Below are positions 28,208-38,545 of a stretch of DNA of 64,000 bases, one piece after another (the first letter of the stretch is position 1; each line of letters opens with the position of its first letter). The stretch is from positions 473,374 to 537,373 of the forward strand of contig NZ_WFLM01000003.1 of the NCBI RefSeq assembly GCF_009208775.1, written 5' to 3'. This DNA comes from Silvanigrella paludirubra (lineage in GTDB: Bacteria > Bdellovibrionota_B > Oligoflexia > Silvanigrellales > Silvanigrellaceae). A model generated the notes under the pieces. The model was not told the DNA's origin and ran no database searches. It worked only from the letters and a program-made list of their open reading frames with translations. Position numbers and translations under genes: made by a program.

Positions 28208-30451
28208 ATGAAAAATGATGAAATTATCTCTCGAAATCCAAAATATAAAATGGAACTACAATATACCGACATAAAGAAATTAATAATATTTGTTACAGAA
28301 AAGAAATGGAAGATTATTATTATATCTTTGCTTTTTGGTTTTTCTGTTTTAATTTTTAGTTTTTTTAAACTACCTACATTCAAAACATCTTTATTATTAG
28401 ATTTAAATTCAAGTAAGGGTTCTGCTACACTGTCGAATTTAGTAAGTAAAATCAATCCAATTTTACCGCAAGAAGACTCTGCTTATGAAGAAGAGTCAGC
28501 TATTATTAGATCATATGCTGTTCTTGCTCCAGTCATAAAAGAGCTAAAGTTAGATATTAGAGCAGATGTTAAGCTTTTTCCTATAATTGGAAAATTATTT
28601 TATTTTAATTATAAAGATGAAGGATTAACTAATGATGGGTTAGCAGCACCTGTCATGAATTTAGATCAATTTGCTTGGGGTGGAGAAATTATAAATATCA
28701 ATTATTTTCAAGTTCCTGATAGCATGAAGGGTGATAATTTTACTATTGTTTACTTAGGTGAAAATAAATTTAATTTATTTGATAATAATGGGAATAAATT
28801 AATATCTGGTAAAATGAACGAAAAATTAATTCATAAGGTTTATAAAGAAGAAATTTCAATTAATATTAAACAAATTAAGGCAAGACCAGGAATTAAATTT
28901 AATATAAAACAATTATCAATGGATAATGCAATTGAAGATTTGTTAAAAAATTTAAATATTTCAAGTTCTGGAAAAAAATCAGATTTAATTTCTTTATCAT
29001 ATCAAGGAACAAATCCTCTAAATACAGCGAAAATACTAAATGCAATTGCTGAATCAGCCGTTATTCAGGATATTTATCAAAAGCAGGAGCAAGCAAAAAG
29101 AACTCTTGATTTTTTAAGAAAGCATGAGCCAAAAGTTCGAATGGATTTATCTAATGCAGAAACGTTACTTCACGAGTATAGGGCAAAAACGGGTAACGTT
29201 GCTCTTGATCAAGAAACTAAGATTACAATGGATACAATTGCTCTTTTACAGGGTCAGATTTCGCAATTATTAATACAAAAAGGGCAAGTAGAACAAAAAT
29301 ATACAGACCAAAGTTTACAAATTAAAGATGTGAATACAACTTTAGATAAATTGAAGCAAGAAAAAGATAAATATGAAAAAAAATTGAAATCTCTTCCAAA
29401 TGCAGATCAAATTGCATTGAATTTAATGAGAGATGTTGATATTCAAAATCAAATTTATGTAAATCTTGTTGAAAAAATTCAACAGTTTGAGCTTTTAAAA
29501 GCAGGTACAGTTGGTGATTTATCTATTATAAGTTATGCTTTTAAACCATTAAAGCCATCAGAAGTTTCAAAAGTACTATTATTTTTTATTTCAGTTGTAT
29601 TAGCTGGAATATCTTCTATAGCAGTTATTTTAATTCGAAAATTCTTTTTTTCGGGTATTCAAGACCCACATTTAATCGAAGAAAAATTCAATATAACATG
29701 TCTTGCTTCTTTAAATACAAGTATTTTACAGAAACAACAAATTTTTAATTTAAGTAAAAATAAAATTAAAAATCTTAAGTTCTTAACTGAGATGGATTCA
29801 TTTGATTTAACTCTTGAAAGTTTAAGAAGTTTAAGAACAAATTTAGGATATCAAAACCAATTTTCAAATAATAAAGTAGTTGTTTTTTTAAGCCCTAAAC
29901 CTAATGCAGGGAAAACTTTTATTTCAGCAAATTTTGCAAATGTATTAGCAGAAGCTGGGAAAAAAGTTTTATTAATAGATGGAGATTTAAGAAGAGGAAC
30001 TTTACTAAACTATTTTGACTCTAAAAGTTCTCCGAGAGGGTTATCTGATTTATTAATTCATAATTTAAATATTAATGATTTAATTTTGAAAACTAGAATT
30101 AAAAATTTAGATTTTTTGCCTCGAGGTAATTATTTTGATAAAATTACATCTCTTATTGAATCTTCAAATATAGAACAAGTAATGAAAGAAATTTCCCCTT
30201 CTTATGATTATATTGTTATAGATACACCACCAATATTATCCATTTCTGATGCTTTTCATTTTTGCAAATATAAAGCGTTTTCAATTATTATTTTTGGAAA
30301 TGAATCTCATGATGAAAAAGAAATATTAGTTTCATTAAAGAAATTTAATATGTCTTGCGAAGAATTAAACGGGTTTATTTTCAATAATGTTTCAGAAAGG
30401 TTGAGCGATTGTTCAAATAGATATTCTTATAAATATTTAAGCAATGATTAA
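28208..30451 (+). CDS. wzc: Polysaccharide co-polymerase / BY-type tyrosine autokinase (Wzc-like)
   Basis: 747 residues. The Wzz domain is flanked by membrane helices (about 35-55 and 450-475), with a coiled-coil periplasmic part. The cytoplasmic kinase domain has Walker A SPKPNAGKT (about 562-570), Walker A' VLLIDGDLRRG and Walker B YIVIDTPP. The C-terminus has a short tyrosine cluster (NRYSYKYLSND), the autophosphorylation tail acted on by Wzb. The Walker A has Asn-Ala where most family members have Gly-X before GK. It controls chain length and export with Wza. Confidence 0.93.
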   Translation: MKNDEIISRNPKYKMELQYTDIKKLIIFVTEKKWKIIIISLLFGFSVLIFSFFKLPTFKTSLLLDLNSSKGSATLSNLVSKINPILPQEDSAYEEESAIIRSYAVLAPVIKELKLDIRADVKLFPIIGKLFYFNYKDEGLTNDGLAAPVMNLDQFAWGGEIININYFQVPDSMKGDNFTIVYLGENKFNLFDNNGNKLISGKMNEKLIHKVYKEEISINIKQIKARPGIKFNIKQLSMDNAIEDLLKNLNISSSGKKSDLISLSYQGTNPLNTAKILNAIAESAVIQDIYQKQEQAKRTLDFLRKHEPKVRMDLSNAETLLHEYRAKTGNVALDQETKITMDTIALLQGQISQLLIQKGQVEQKYTDQSLQIKDVNTTLDKLKQEKDKYEKKLKSLPNADQIALNLMRDVDIQNQIYVNLVEKIQQFELLKAGTVGDLSIISYAFKPLKPSEVSKVLLFFISVVLAGISSIAVILIRKFFFSGIQDPHLIEEKFNITCLASLNTSILQKQQIFNLSKNKIKNLKFLTEMDSFDLTLESLRSLRTNLGYQNQFSNNKVVVFLSPKPNAGKTFISANFANVLAEAGKKVLLIDGDLRRGTLLNYFDSKSSPRGLSDLLIHNLNINDLILKTRIKNLDFLPRGNYFDKITSLIESSNIEQVMKEISPSYDYIVIDTPPILSISDAFHFCKYKAFSIIIFGNESHDEKEILVSLKKFNMSCEELNGFIFNNVSERLSDCSNRYSYKYLSND

Positions 30452-30489
30452 CTATTCCAGTTGATATTATTTATATAAGGTTGAAAAAT

Positions 30490-31491
30490 ATGAAAATATT
30501 ATTTCTTGTAGGTATATATCCTCCTAAAATTTGTGGAATTGGAGACTATACTTATAAATTAAAAATGAAACTAGATGAAAAAAATATTGAAACTAAAGTT
30601 CTTGATGGCCTAAATTGGAAAACAAATCCTTTTAAAATATATAAAATTATAAAAAAATATAATCCGGATATTATTCATATTCAATATCCACTCACAGGAT
30701 TGTCCGCGCATATATTATTATTAATGTGCTTTTTGAAATATAAAATATTAATAACTGCTCATGAATTTGCCGAAACCCATTGGACTAGAAAAATATCAAT
30801 GTTTATTTTTCCTCTATCAAAAGCTATTATTTGGACAACAAATTTAGAACTAAATAATTTTAAAAAATATTTTCCCATAAGAATTCCCTGTAAACATAAA
30901 GTGATTCCTATTGCAAGTAATATTCCATTTATTGAATCCAAACCATATTTTCAAAGAGATAAAATTATGGGTTTTTTTGGTGGAATTAGGCCTTCAAAAG
31001 GTTTAGAAGAGTTTTTTGAACTTGTTGAGTTATTAGAAAAAGAAAATAGTTTTAAAATAAAAGTTATTGGTTCAACTTCAGAAATTTATATGGATTATTT
31101 TAATTCAATTAAACAAAAATACTCTCACTATGATATTGAATGGAATTTAAATCTAAGTGAAAAAGATGTGGCTTTAGAGTTGAGTAAAATGAAGTATATT
31201 TATTTACCTTTTGAAGATGGAGCCTCAGAAAGAAGAGGCTCATTGTTAGCTGCCATCGGAAATGGTGCTTGCGTAATTTCTACAGCTGGTAAATATTTAA
31301 CTCCCATTATTAAATCATCAATACATATTGCTGATACGCATTTAATGGCTAAAGAAATTATTGAAAATGCAGAAAAAAATTTCAATGTGGAAAGTAAAAA
31401 TGGAATGAATGAAGTAAAAAAATATTATAACTGGGATAAGATAATTAATTTAAATATAGACTTGTACAAAGAAGTTTTAAAAAATTCCTAA
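30490..31491 (+). CDS. Glycosyltransferase, GT4-like
   Basis: 333 residues from ATG 30490; AAGG lies about 9 bases upstream, and the earlier TTG at 30481 is rejected. The N-terminal Rossmann half has LVGIYPPKICGIGDYTYKL and NPDIIHIQYPLTG. The C-terminal half has MGFFGGIRPSKGLEEFFELV and a PFEDGASERRGSLLAAIGNG segment near the usual donor-binding EX7E site. Adds a sugar to the lipid-linked repeat unit in the cytoplasm; sugar specificity unknown. Between wzc and the polymerase gene. Confidence 0.85.
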   Translation: MKILFLVGIYPPKICGIGDYTYKLKMKLDEKNIETKVLDGLNWKTNPFKIYKIIKKYNPDIIHIQYPLTGLSAHILLLMCFLKYKILITAHEFAETHWTRKISMFIFPLSKAIIWTTNLELNNFKKYFPIRIPCKHKVIPIASNIPFIESKPYFQRDKIMGFFGGIRPSKGLEEFFELVELLEKENSFKIKVIGSTSEIYMDYFNSIKQKYSHYDIEWNLNLSEKDVALELSKMKYIYLPFEDGASERRGSLLAAIGNGACVISTAGKYLTPIIKSSIHIADTHLMAKEIIENAEKNFNVESKNGMNEVKKYYNWDKIINLNIDLYKEVLKNS

Positions 31492-31503
31492 AAAAGAAAA
31501 ATT

Positions 31504-32808
31504 ATGATTAATATCTATTATAAAAATGTTTTAGAGTCTCTATATGTATATATATTATTTTTTTTATTATGTTATAATGATTTTATTTCTGGAGTTATTT
31601 TTGGAGCATTAGCTTCTAGTCCAGTTCTTTTTTTAGTCCCATTTTTCGCAATTTTAGAAGTATATTATATTATTAAATATAGAAAAATTGAGTATAGTAA
31701 AATGGATATATATATAATTTCATTTTTAATTTTCTCAATTTTTATTAGTATTTTTTATATATTCTTTTTTATGTTATTGAGAGGAACGGATTCATTCCAA
31801 AATGCGTCCTATTTTTTCAGGTTTACATCTTATTTAATAACAATAAGTGCATTATTTATTACATATAGACATTCAAAATATATTTTTATTAATTTTAAAC
31901 CAATGAATATTTATTTTGGTATTTTTGCAATAACACTTACACAAATATTAATATTAATAATTGAAATAATGACTATGCCAAATGCGTTTTCATTTTTACA
32001 TTTTGTTTATCCCGCTCCTTATTTTGGAATAAGATTATTGGCTTATGAAGCTAGTGTTTCTGCTTTCATAGTTCCTGTTTTAATTGCAATTGCATTATAC
32101 TACAGTAATTTTGTCAGAAAATCTAAAATTTCATCTTTTATATGTATTTCATTTTTTGTTTTTTACTCAATTGTAACAACTTCAAAAGGATTTTTGCTTT
32201 CTAATTTTTTAACTATAGGATTGTTTTTATTCGTTTTATTTTTCTTTTATAAAAATAAAACTAGAAACTTTATAATTATTTTTCTTGTAATTTGCTTCAT
32301 TCCAATATTTTTAATTTATTTTTATCCCATATTTATAGAAAAAATGACTTCTGAAAACCAAGCATTAACTTTCTCAACTCGATTTTTAGATACTATTTCT
32401 GGCGTTTTTGGACTCATTGATTATCCATTAGGACATGGGTTTGGAGTTCATCAAGAAGCTCTTTTGGAGTTATACTCAAGTAATTCAAATAAATTAAACT
32501 TCATTCTAGGATCAAATATTGATATCTCCGAAATATCTCGTTTTTCTTATGATAATAGGGGGCTAGATAATAAAAGTTTGTTTTCATTTGCTTTAAATAT
32601 TAGCGGTATTTTTGCTTTATATTTAATGTATCAAATTTTAAAATTTTTCTTAACTAAAAATTTTGTGAGTCATATTCAACTTTATTTATTTTTATATGTT
32701 GTTTTGTCTTTAACTTTTTTTATCTCATTTAATGGAAATTATTTGTTAGCTGTTTATATTGCATTTTTAGAAATCAATGTTTTTATTCCAAAGCAAAATA
32801 ACGTTTAA
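31504..32808 (+). CDS. Wzy-like polysaccharide polymerase (multi-pass membrane protein)
   Basis: 434 residues with about 10-12 membrane helices and a large loop near 280-350. That loop contains a DYPLGHGFGVHQEA segment, the place where Wzy/O-antigen-ligase proteins carry their active loop. These proteins are poorly conserved, so the call rests on topology, length and position in a Wzx/Wzy-type cluster. It would join undecaprenol-linked repeat units in the periplasm. A ligase rather than polymerase role cannot be excluded. Confidence 0.75.
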   Translation: MINIYYKNVLESLYVYILFFLLCYNDFISGVIFGALASSPVLFLVPFFAILEVYYIIKYRKIEYSKMDIYIISFLIFSIFISIFYIFFFMLLRGTDSFQNASYFFRFTSYLITISALFITYRHSKYIFINFKPMNIYFGIFAITLTQILILIIEIMTMPNAFSFLHFVYPAPYFGIRLLAYEASVSAFIVPVLIAIALYYSNFVRKSKISSFICISFFVFYSIVTTSKGFLLSNFLTIGLFLFVLFFFYKNKTRNFIIIFLVICFIPIFLIYFYPIFIEKMTSENQALTFSTRFLDTISGVFGLIDYPLGHGFGVHQEALLELYSSNSNKLNFILGSNIDISEISRFSYDNRGLDNKSLFSFALNISGIFALYLMYQILKFFLTKNFVSHIQLYLFLYVVLSLTFFISFNGNYLLAVYIAFLEINVFIPKQNNV

Positions 32809-32824
32809 GATTTAAAGAATAGGA

Positions 32825-33958
32825 TCATTTTAAATCATAAGTTTTACTATTAATAAAATTCATAAGATTATTTTTAAAAATTTCTTTGGAAAACCTTTTT
32901 GCATTTTGCAAACAATCATTGGGTAATATTTTATCTTTAAGCGATTCAAAATAATGTATCGAATCTACCAAAGATTCTACTGTTTGCTCTTTAAATAAAA
33001 TTCCTGTTGGATTGTTGCTGTTGCCAATATTATTTACAATTTCGCAAGCCCCACCTTGACCATTAGCAATAACCGGTGTTCCACATGCTTGAGCTTCAAC
33101 AAGTGATATTCCAAAATCTTCTCTACCTGGAAAGATAAATCCTCTTGCTTTAGAAATTATTTTAGCAATGGTTTCTTTACTTTGATATCCAATAAATTCT
33201 ATGTTAGGAAGCGACATTTTTTTTAATTTATTTTCACAAGTTCCTGAACCAATAACAATTAGCTTTTTTCCTAAAATATTAAATGCTTTAATTGCAATAT
33301 CAAAGCGTTTATAAGGCTCCATTCTTCCAACTATAACGTAATAATCTTCTTTAGATTCACTAAAATAGCTAGAAAATAAATCAATATCAACTGGAGGATG
33401 AATTACATGTGAATCTACTAAGTGTATTTTTTTGTTCCAGTTAGACACAAATTTTGAATTTGAAATAGTGTAATCAGGCCTGCTTGAGGCAATGGAGTCC
33501 CACATTCTGACTTTATGAGATAGCCATTCTTTAAATATTCCTAAGATATTTCCTTGAGTATAATTTGATTTTTCTTCATAAAGATATTTTAATCCTCTAG
33601 CTTGCAAATAACTAAAATGAATTTGATTGGGGTATGTTATAACACCCCTTGCTACTGCATGGGATGAGGAAATAACAAGGTCATATTTTCCTAAATTAAA
33701 TGATTCTATTGCCATTGGCATAAATGGTAAATAGATTCGATATAATTTTTTTGCAAAAGGTAGTTTTTGTATGAATGAAGTGCTTGCTTTTTTGCCTTTA
33801 ACAAAAAATCTTTGTTTGTCATCTAAAAAATCAATTAAGGAAAAAATATCACAATTTGGATAGCATTCAATTATCTGTTCTACGACTCTTTCAGCTCCTC
33901 CGTATACAGTTAACCAATCAATTACGAGAGCAACTTTAATATCTGAATTCTTTGACAT
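32825..33958 (-). CDS. Glycosyltransferase family 4 protein (copy A of a paralogous pair)
   Basis: 377 residues, GT-B fold. The N-terminal motif is DWLTVYGGAERVVEQIIECY; the donor site includes VGRMEPYKRFDIAI, GSGTCENKLKKM and PGREDFGISLVEAQACGTP (EX7E-type). It is very similar along its whole length to the protein encoded at 41936-43099, including near-identical N-terminal 100 residues. AGG ribosome site before ATG 33958. Both copies are on the minus strand and bracket the 34.2-41.9 kb block. Confidence 0.9.
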   Translation of the reverse strand: MSKNSDIKVALVIDWLTVYGGAERVVEQIIECYPNCDIFSLIDFLDDKQRFFVKGKKASTSFIQKLPFAKKLYRIYLPFMPMAIESFNLGKYDLVISSSHAVARGVITYPNQIHFSYLQARGLKYLYEEKSNYTQGNILGIFKEWLSHKVRMWDSIASSRPDYTISNSKFVSNWNKKIHLVDSHVIHPPVDIDLFSSYFSESKEDYYVIVGRMEPYKRFDIAIKAFNILGKKLIVIGSGTCENKLKKMSLPNIEFIGYQSKETIAKIISKARGFIFPGREDFGISLVEAQACGTPVIANGQGGACEIVNNIGNSNNPTGILFKEQTVESLVDSIHYFESLKDKILPNDCLQNAKRFSKEIFKNNLMNFINSKTYDLK

Positions 33959-34217
33959 AGATACCTATAAAATTATTAAAATAAAATATTTTACATTTTT
34001 TATAGATTAAACAAAAAATGTAATTTAATCTATATCAAAATGTAATGAAAAAGAAATTTATATTTATTAGTATAAAAATTGAAATATTTGATTTTATATT
34101 ATGTATTTCATATAATTATAAAATATTAAATAAAAAACATTTATCTTAAATGATTAAATTTATTAAAAAAATATTTTTTGTTATTTTGCTTTGGACCCTA
34201 TTTGAATTAATAAACTA

Positions 34218-35414
34218 TTATAAAAGTTTTTGTTCAAATTCTTTGATATTAAATAATAAGCGATTATCTTTCAAAATAAAATCATTTTTTACTTGAATAA
34301 AGGGCTTTATATTAACATTACTATTGAGAAAAGAATTCACTAATTTTAGTAATTCCTCTGGATTGAAACAAGATAATTCTTTGAAGTCATTTTTGAGATC
34401 ATAATATAAACCAACTGTTTTCTTATATTTTTCATAATCATGCATGTATAATATAAAAGGCTTACCAGTCACAGAATAATCTATAAATAAGCTTGAATAA
34501 TCTGTGATAAGAACATCGCAGATATTCATTAAAGGATAGGGATCTGGTTCTTTATAAATATAAATCTTATTTTTAGAGCTTTCATCTAAATGTAATTGAG
34601 AGCCAATAACATGACCCTTATAAATAATAATACAATTTTCTAAAGATTGAAGACTTTTTAATGTAGTAATAATTTCTTTAGAATCGTCATATTGTCTATA
34701 CGTTGGAGCATAGACTATAAGCTTCATGCCCTCTTTTTTAAATTTTTCCAGATTTTTTAATTCTTGATTATATAAAATATCAGAATTTACATCTGAAAAA
34801 TTTTTGTCAAAAGCTAGATACCTAGGGAAACCTATCTTTTGACAATGATCTAAGGGCTTTTGAAATGCATGACTAAGCATACATTTATCGCCACCTACTA
34901 ACAGCTGATCGCAATATGAGTAGTTTAATTGTGGATAAAAATAAAATAAAATCTTTTTAAATATACTATTATTACGTTGTATATCATTAACAACCTTCTT
35001 TAGCGGAACACCATGCCATAGCTGTATAACCGAAACTCTATTCATAAAAATAGGGGAAAGGTCATATGTTCCATGCGATAAAAAAAACTTTTTTGCAAAG
35101 ATTAAATAATAAAATGCCTTTAATGTATAAAAATATTCTATATTTAAGTTATATTCTTTTTTAAATTTTAATAAACTTTTTTCTTTAACAAGATAAATAA
35201 ATTTGGGATTATTTCTATAATTTAATAATAAATACTTAGAATTATCATTAATAAGTTTTCCAGAAGCAGCTGATAATACATAGTATTTTCCATTTATTAA
35301 TCTTGTTTTTCTTAATAGACCGAGAAATAAATAAAGTGGATAAAATAAGATTGACACAAATAAAGAAATCTTGTTACTAATTAAATGTATCAAGAATTTC
35401 TTGTTTTTTCCCAT
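34218..35414 (-). CDS. CDP-glycerol:poly(glycerophosphate) glycerophosphotransferase-like protein (TagB/TagF family)
   Basis: 398 residues. Family motifs are FLSHGTYDLSP, VIQLWHGVPLKKV, IVYAPTYRQYDDS, and VLITDYSSLFIDYSVTGKPFI in the C-terminal donor domain. Known members move glycerol-phosphate or ribitol-phosphate from a CDP-alditol to a membrane-linked acceptor. A TagD-like cytidylyltransferase is encoded two genes upstream on the same strand. The pair suggests glycerol-phosphate decoration or backbone in this Gram-negative polymer. Starts at ATG 35414 with AAGGAT upstream. Confidence 0.88.
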   Translation of the reverse strand: MGKNKKFLIHLISNKISLFVSILFYPLYLFLGLLRKTRLINGKYYVLSAASGKLINDNSKYLLLNYRNNPKFIYLVKEKSLLKFKKEYNLNIEYFYTLKAFYYLIFAKKFFLSHGTYDLSPIFMNRVSVIQLWHGVPLKKVVNDIQRNNSIFKKILFYFYPQLNYSYCDQLLVGGDKCMLSHAFQKPLDHCQKIGFPRYLAFDKNFSDVNSDILYNQELKNLEKFKKEGMKLIVYAPTYRQYDDSKEIITTLKSLQSLENCIIIYKGHVIGSQLHLDESSKNKIYIYKEPDPYPLMNICDVLITDYSSLFIDYSVTGKPFILYMHDYEKYKKTVGLYYDLKNDFKELSCFNPEELLKLVNSFLNSNVNIKPFIQVKNDFILKDNRLLFNIKEFEQKLL

Positions 35415-35480
35415 AAATATTATCCTTTAGCTCAAAATGATATAGCTTCGAAATGTAATTAAATAAATTATAAATATTAA

Positions 35481-37022
35481 TTACACTTCATCTATTCCTA
35501 GAACTTGTAAATTAAAATTAAACCAACGATCCATTGGTGTGTCACCTTTTATAAAAGGTGGAATAACTTCTTCTAGTTTAACAGGAAATCCAACTTTTTT
35601 TCTCTCAATAATTTCTTTCGGAATGATATCTTTAAAAATTCTTTTCAGAGGTGCTTTTACGATTCCATCTTTCATTCGGTAATTAAAAGGAACTCCAGCC
35701 ATTCTCTCTATTAGTCTATAATCAACAAAAGGTTCTCGAGCTTCAACGGAGCAAAGCATTGTAGAATTATCAAGACGTCTTAATAAGCCATGTAAGTGAG
35801 CGGTTTGAAAAAATGCGGCCACAATACTAATGGGCTCTGAGAAATGCATAAAAGGCTCTAAAGCATCTTCTATTATTTCTAAATCTTTTACTGAGCCATA
35901 AGCATAAAGATCTGCAAATTTCTCAATATTAAAAGTTTTAGTTTCATTTGCCCAACGAAATATGCGATCGTAACCAAAAAAGAGTTCATCCGCACCTTCT
36001 CCAGAAAGGATAACTGTATTTTTTTGCTTTACCTTTTTCGTCATTAAATAGATAAGGACTTCATTTGGGACAGAAAAAGGTTCCATACGTAATTTTATAA
36101 GTTTTTTTGCAGTTTCATAAAATTCTTCAGCATTATACTCAACTTCATGATGTTGAGAGGAGCATGACTTTGCGGCAAGGGCTGCATAATCAAACTCATT
36201 ATTTGTTTTACTTCCAATTGTCCAAGTATGTTCTGTCCCAGATAGTTTAGCTATAATTGTAGAATCTATTCCACCACTTAAATATGATCCAACAGGAACA
36301 TCGGAAACAAGACGGCAACGAACTGAATCTTCAATAAGGTAACGAAGCTCTTCATCGGTAGGAGCTGCTTGCTCTATTTTTTGGAATTTCCAATAACTAT
36401 TTATTCTATTATCTTTATAAAATGATCCAGCTGGAAACATTTTTATATTTTTATATATTGTTCTTCCGTTAAAGAAAGTTCTCAATAATCGATATTGTTT
36501 AAGTGCAACTGGATCAATCTTTGTTTCGCTTGTTAGTTTAATGATAGAAGAAATTTCTGAAGAGAAAATAAGAGTCTCATCATGATCATAGTAATAAAGT
36601 GGTTTTACACCTAAACGATCTCTTGCTGCAAAAATATTTTTTTCAATAGTATCATAAATAACAAATGCAAAAATTCCATTTAACTGATCTAAACATTTTA
36701 TACCAAGTTTTATGTATAACTTTATTAAAAGTTCAGTATCTGAAGATGTTTTTAATTGAATTCCATATTTATTTGCGAGTTCAAGATAATTATAAATTTC
36801 TCCGTTATAAATAAGAATATATCGACCATCTTCAGATGAAAAAGGCTGATTGCTTCTTGGATTAATATCAATTATTGATAGCCTATTATGACCAAGATAA
36901 ACATTATTATCTTGATATATTTTTCCAGAAACATCTGGCCCTCTATGCTCCATAAGCATTAGACTGGCAAGAAAGTCAGACTTTTGAATATTGTTTAATT
37001 TAGCAAATAATAACCCGCACAT
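35481..37022 (-). CDS. Asparagine synthetase-like glutamine amidotransferase (AsnB family)
   Basis: 513 residues beginning MCGLLFA, so Cys2 is the glutaminase nucleophile after Met removal. I moved the start from 37034 to ATG 37022, which has GAGGG six bases upstream and exposes Cys2. The N-terminal Ntn glutaminase domain has MEHRGPD, GHNRLSIID and YNGEIYNY. The C-terminal synthetase domain has the PP-loop SGGIDST, then SGEGADELFFGY and EAREPFVDY. In polysaccharide clusters such enzymes often amidate sugar acids rather than make free asparagine. That role is inferred from its position between tagD-like and glycerophosphotransferase-like genes. Confidence 0.88.
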   Translation of the reverse strand: MCGLLFAKLNNIQKSDFLASLMLMEHRGPDVSGKIYQDNNVYLGHNRLSIIDINPRSNQPFSSEDGRYILIYNGEIYNYLELANKYGIQLKTSSDTELLIKLYIKLGIKCLDQLNGIFAFVIYDTIEKNIFAARDRLGVKPLYYYDHDETLIFSSEISSIIKLTSETKIDPVALKQYRLLRTFFNGRTIYKNIKMFPAGSFYKDNRINSYWKFQKIEQAAPTDEELRYLIEDSVRCRLVSDVPVGSYLSGGIDSTIIAKLSGTEHTWTIGSKTNNEFDYAALAAKSCSSQHHEVEYNAEEFYETAKKLIKLRMEPFSVPNEVLIYLMTKKVKQKNTVILSGEGADELFFGYDRIFRWANETKTFNIEKFADLYAYGSVKDLEIIEDALEPFMHFSEPISIVAAFFQTAHLHGLLRRLDNSTMLCSVEAREPFVDYRLIERMAGVPFNYRMKDGIVKAPLKRIFKDIIPKEIIERKKVGFPVKLEEVIPPFIKGDTPMDRWFNFNLQVLGIDEV

Positions 37023-37056
37023 AATAACCCTCAAAACGGAAAAATTTGATTTATTT

Positions 37057-37482
37057 TTATTGCCTGTTATCTAAACGAAGATTTTGTAACGTTTGATTAA
37101 TAATTGTAGAAGAAGTTCCTTTAAGGTATGGGAAAAAAATAATTTTAACACCCACTTCTTTAAATTGTTTTTCATAGTCAGACCATTTGTCTGAAGAGTA
37201 CCAATCATCGCCAACAATCATTACATCAAATTTAACTTTTCTCCATACTTCAAATTTATCCATACTCTCTTGAGCAATTACGGAATCAACGTATTTAACG
37301 CTTCTAATGATTTCAACTCTTTCATGAAATGGAATTACAGCTTTCTTGTGTTTATATGAAACAAGTTCGTCAGTAGTAACGCCGACAATTAACTTATCGC
37401 AAATTGATTTTGCATTTCTAAGTAAATTTAAATGACCAATATGAAATAGATCAAAAACTCCTGTAGTGTAACCTAAAAGCAT
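37057..37482 (-). CDS. Glycerol-3-phosphate cytidylyltransferase-like protein (TagD type)
   Basis: 141 residues, a single nucleotidyltransferase domain. The motifs GVFDLFHIGHLNLLRNAK (HXGH) and GDDWYSSDKW fit, and a C-terminal GTSSTIINQTL stands in place of the ISTTKIK signature. The usual RTEGISTT-like part is conserved, which favours CDP-glycerol over other CDP- or ADP-products. It would make CDP-glycerol for the TagB/F-like transferase encoded 1.6 kb downstream in the same direction. GAGAGG ribosome site before ATG 37482. Confidence 0.85.
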   Translation of the reverse strand: MLLGYTTGVFDLFHIGHLNLLRNAKSICDKLIVGVTTDELVSYKHKKAVIPFHERVEIIRSVKYVDSVIAQESMDKFEVWRKVKFDVMIVGDDWYSSDKWSDYEKQFKEVGVKIIFFPYLKGTSSTIINQTLQNLRLDNRQ

Positions 37483-38545
37483 AAAAACCTCTCTTTTAAT
37501 AAAACAGCAAATAATAAAATGTTTTAGTAAAATAAGTAAAAAACTTTTATCAATGCAAATTAAAGTTAATAAACAATAATTGGATTGATCAAATAGCTTT
37601 ATCTTATTTATTATTTATTACTAAATAAAAGACAACAGAGAATCTACAAATTTACATACAAAGCTAACTTATCAATTTGTACCTTACTACCAGCAATTTT
37701 TTTTCTCAACTTTCTAGTCACTAAAATTATCTACTATTTTAAAATTTATGATTTCGGATGAAAAAATTTTCATAACTTGTTTATTTTTATTTTAAAAAGA
37801 TCTTATAAAATAACAAAAAAAACCAAATATATTATTATTATTAAAAATTAATAACTAAAAATTTATAATAAAATATTTGAGTTGCTAGAGTTTATTTGAA
37901 TAAATGTAAATTAATTGGTTAGTAAAATATTCATTAAAATAATCCAAAAATTTTTGCTAATTTTTTTTTGTGATATTTTAAAAAATCATATTTAATAAGT
38001 TATAAAAAAGAAATAATAATTTTTAAATATTAGTAATTGAAAGATAACTATAGTTACCAAAAAATTTTTATTTTGTATCTTAAGCATAAATAAACAAATA
38101 TTATAATTTATATATTATCAATATTATAATTTTTCAAAAAAAATTAAAATTTAAACAAGAAAAAACATCTTATAAATCAATTATATTCAAATCAGTTAAG
38201 CAAATAGATTTGTTTGCTTAAAGGTATTTAATATAGTACTCATTAATCTGATTTAGAAATTTTAAAACCAAGGTTTGAGTTAAGAATGTAAGTAGCAAGC
38301 TTTAAAGCAAATGGCAAAAAGTTAGTTCTTAACATAGTTTGAAAAATTACAAGAATGATTTTTAAATTCATTTGAATTTTATTTGCTTTATGTTATATCA
38401 TTTAATGAAAATTTATAGATTTATTATATGATTATTTACATTTACAAAGGGGTAAGTATTAAAATCTACTCAATCATAAATTAAATAGATTGAGATAGAT
38501 TATATTTTTTATAAATCGAATTTAAAAATAAATTGGAAAATTAAA
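37483..38545. other. 1.06-kb gene-free, extremely AT-rich gap
   Basis: Lies between the divergent TagD-like and Wzx-like genes. No frame of useful length, no RNA gene, no clear terminator and no JUMPstart element were seen. It consists mainly of A/T runs with many promoter-like hexamers by chance. It probably holds both divergent promoters and may be a nucleoid-protein silencing target or a scar of cassette exchange. Nothing more specific can be supported. Confidence 0.6.

Noticed and set aside
32809-32840. GATTTAAA...TTTAAATC inverted repeat between convergent genes
   Set aside because: It is short, A/T-only apart from the ends and lacks a T-run, so it is too weak to call as a terminator.
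34150-34290. A 46-codon plus-strand frame with a hydrophobic start (MIKFIKKIFFVILLW)
   Set aside because: It runs into the 3' end of the glycerophosphotransferase-like gene on the other strand, has no ribosome site, and its hydrophobicity follows from the T-rich base composition.
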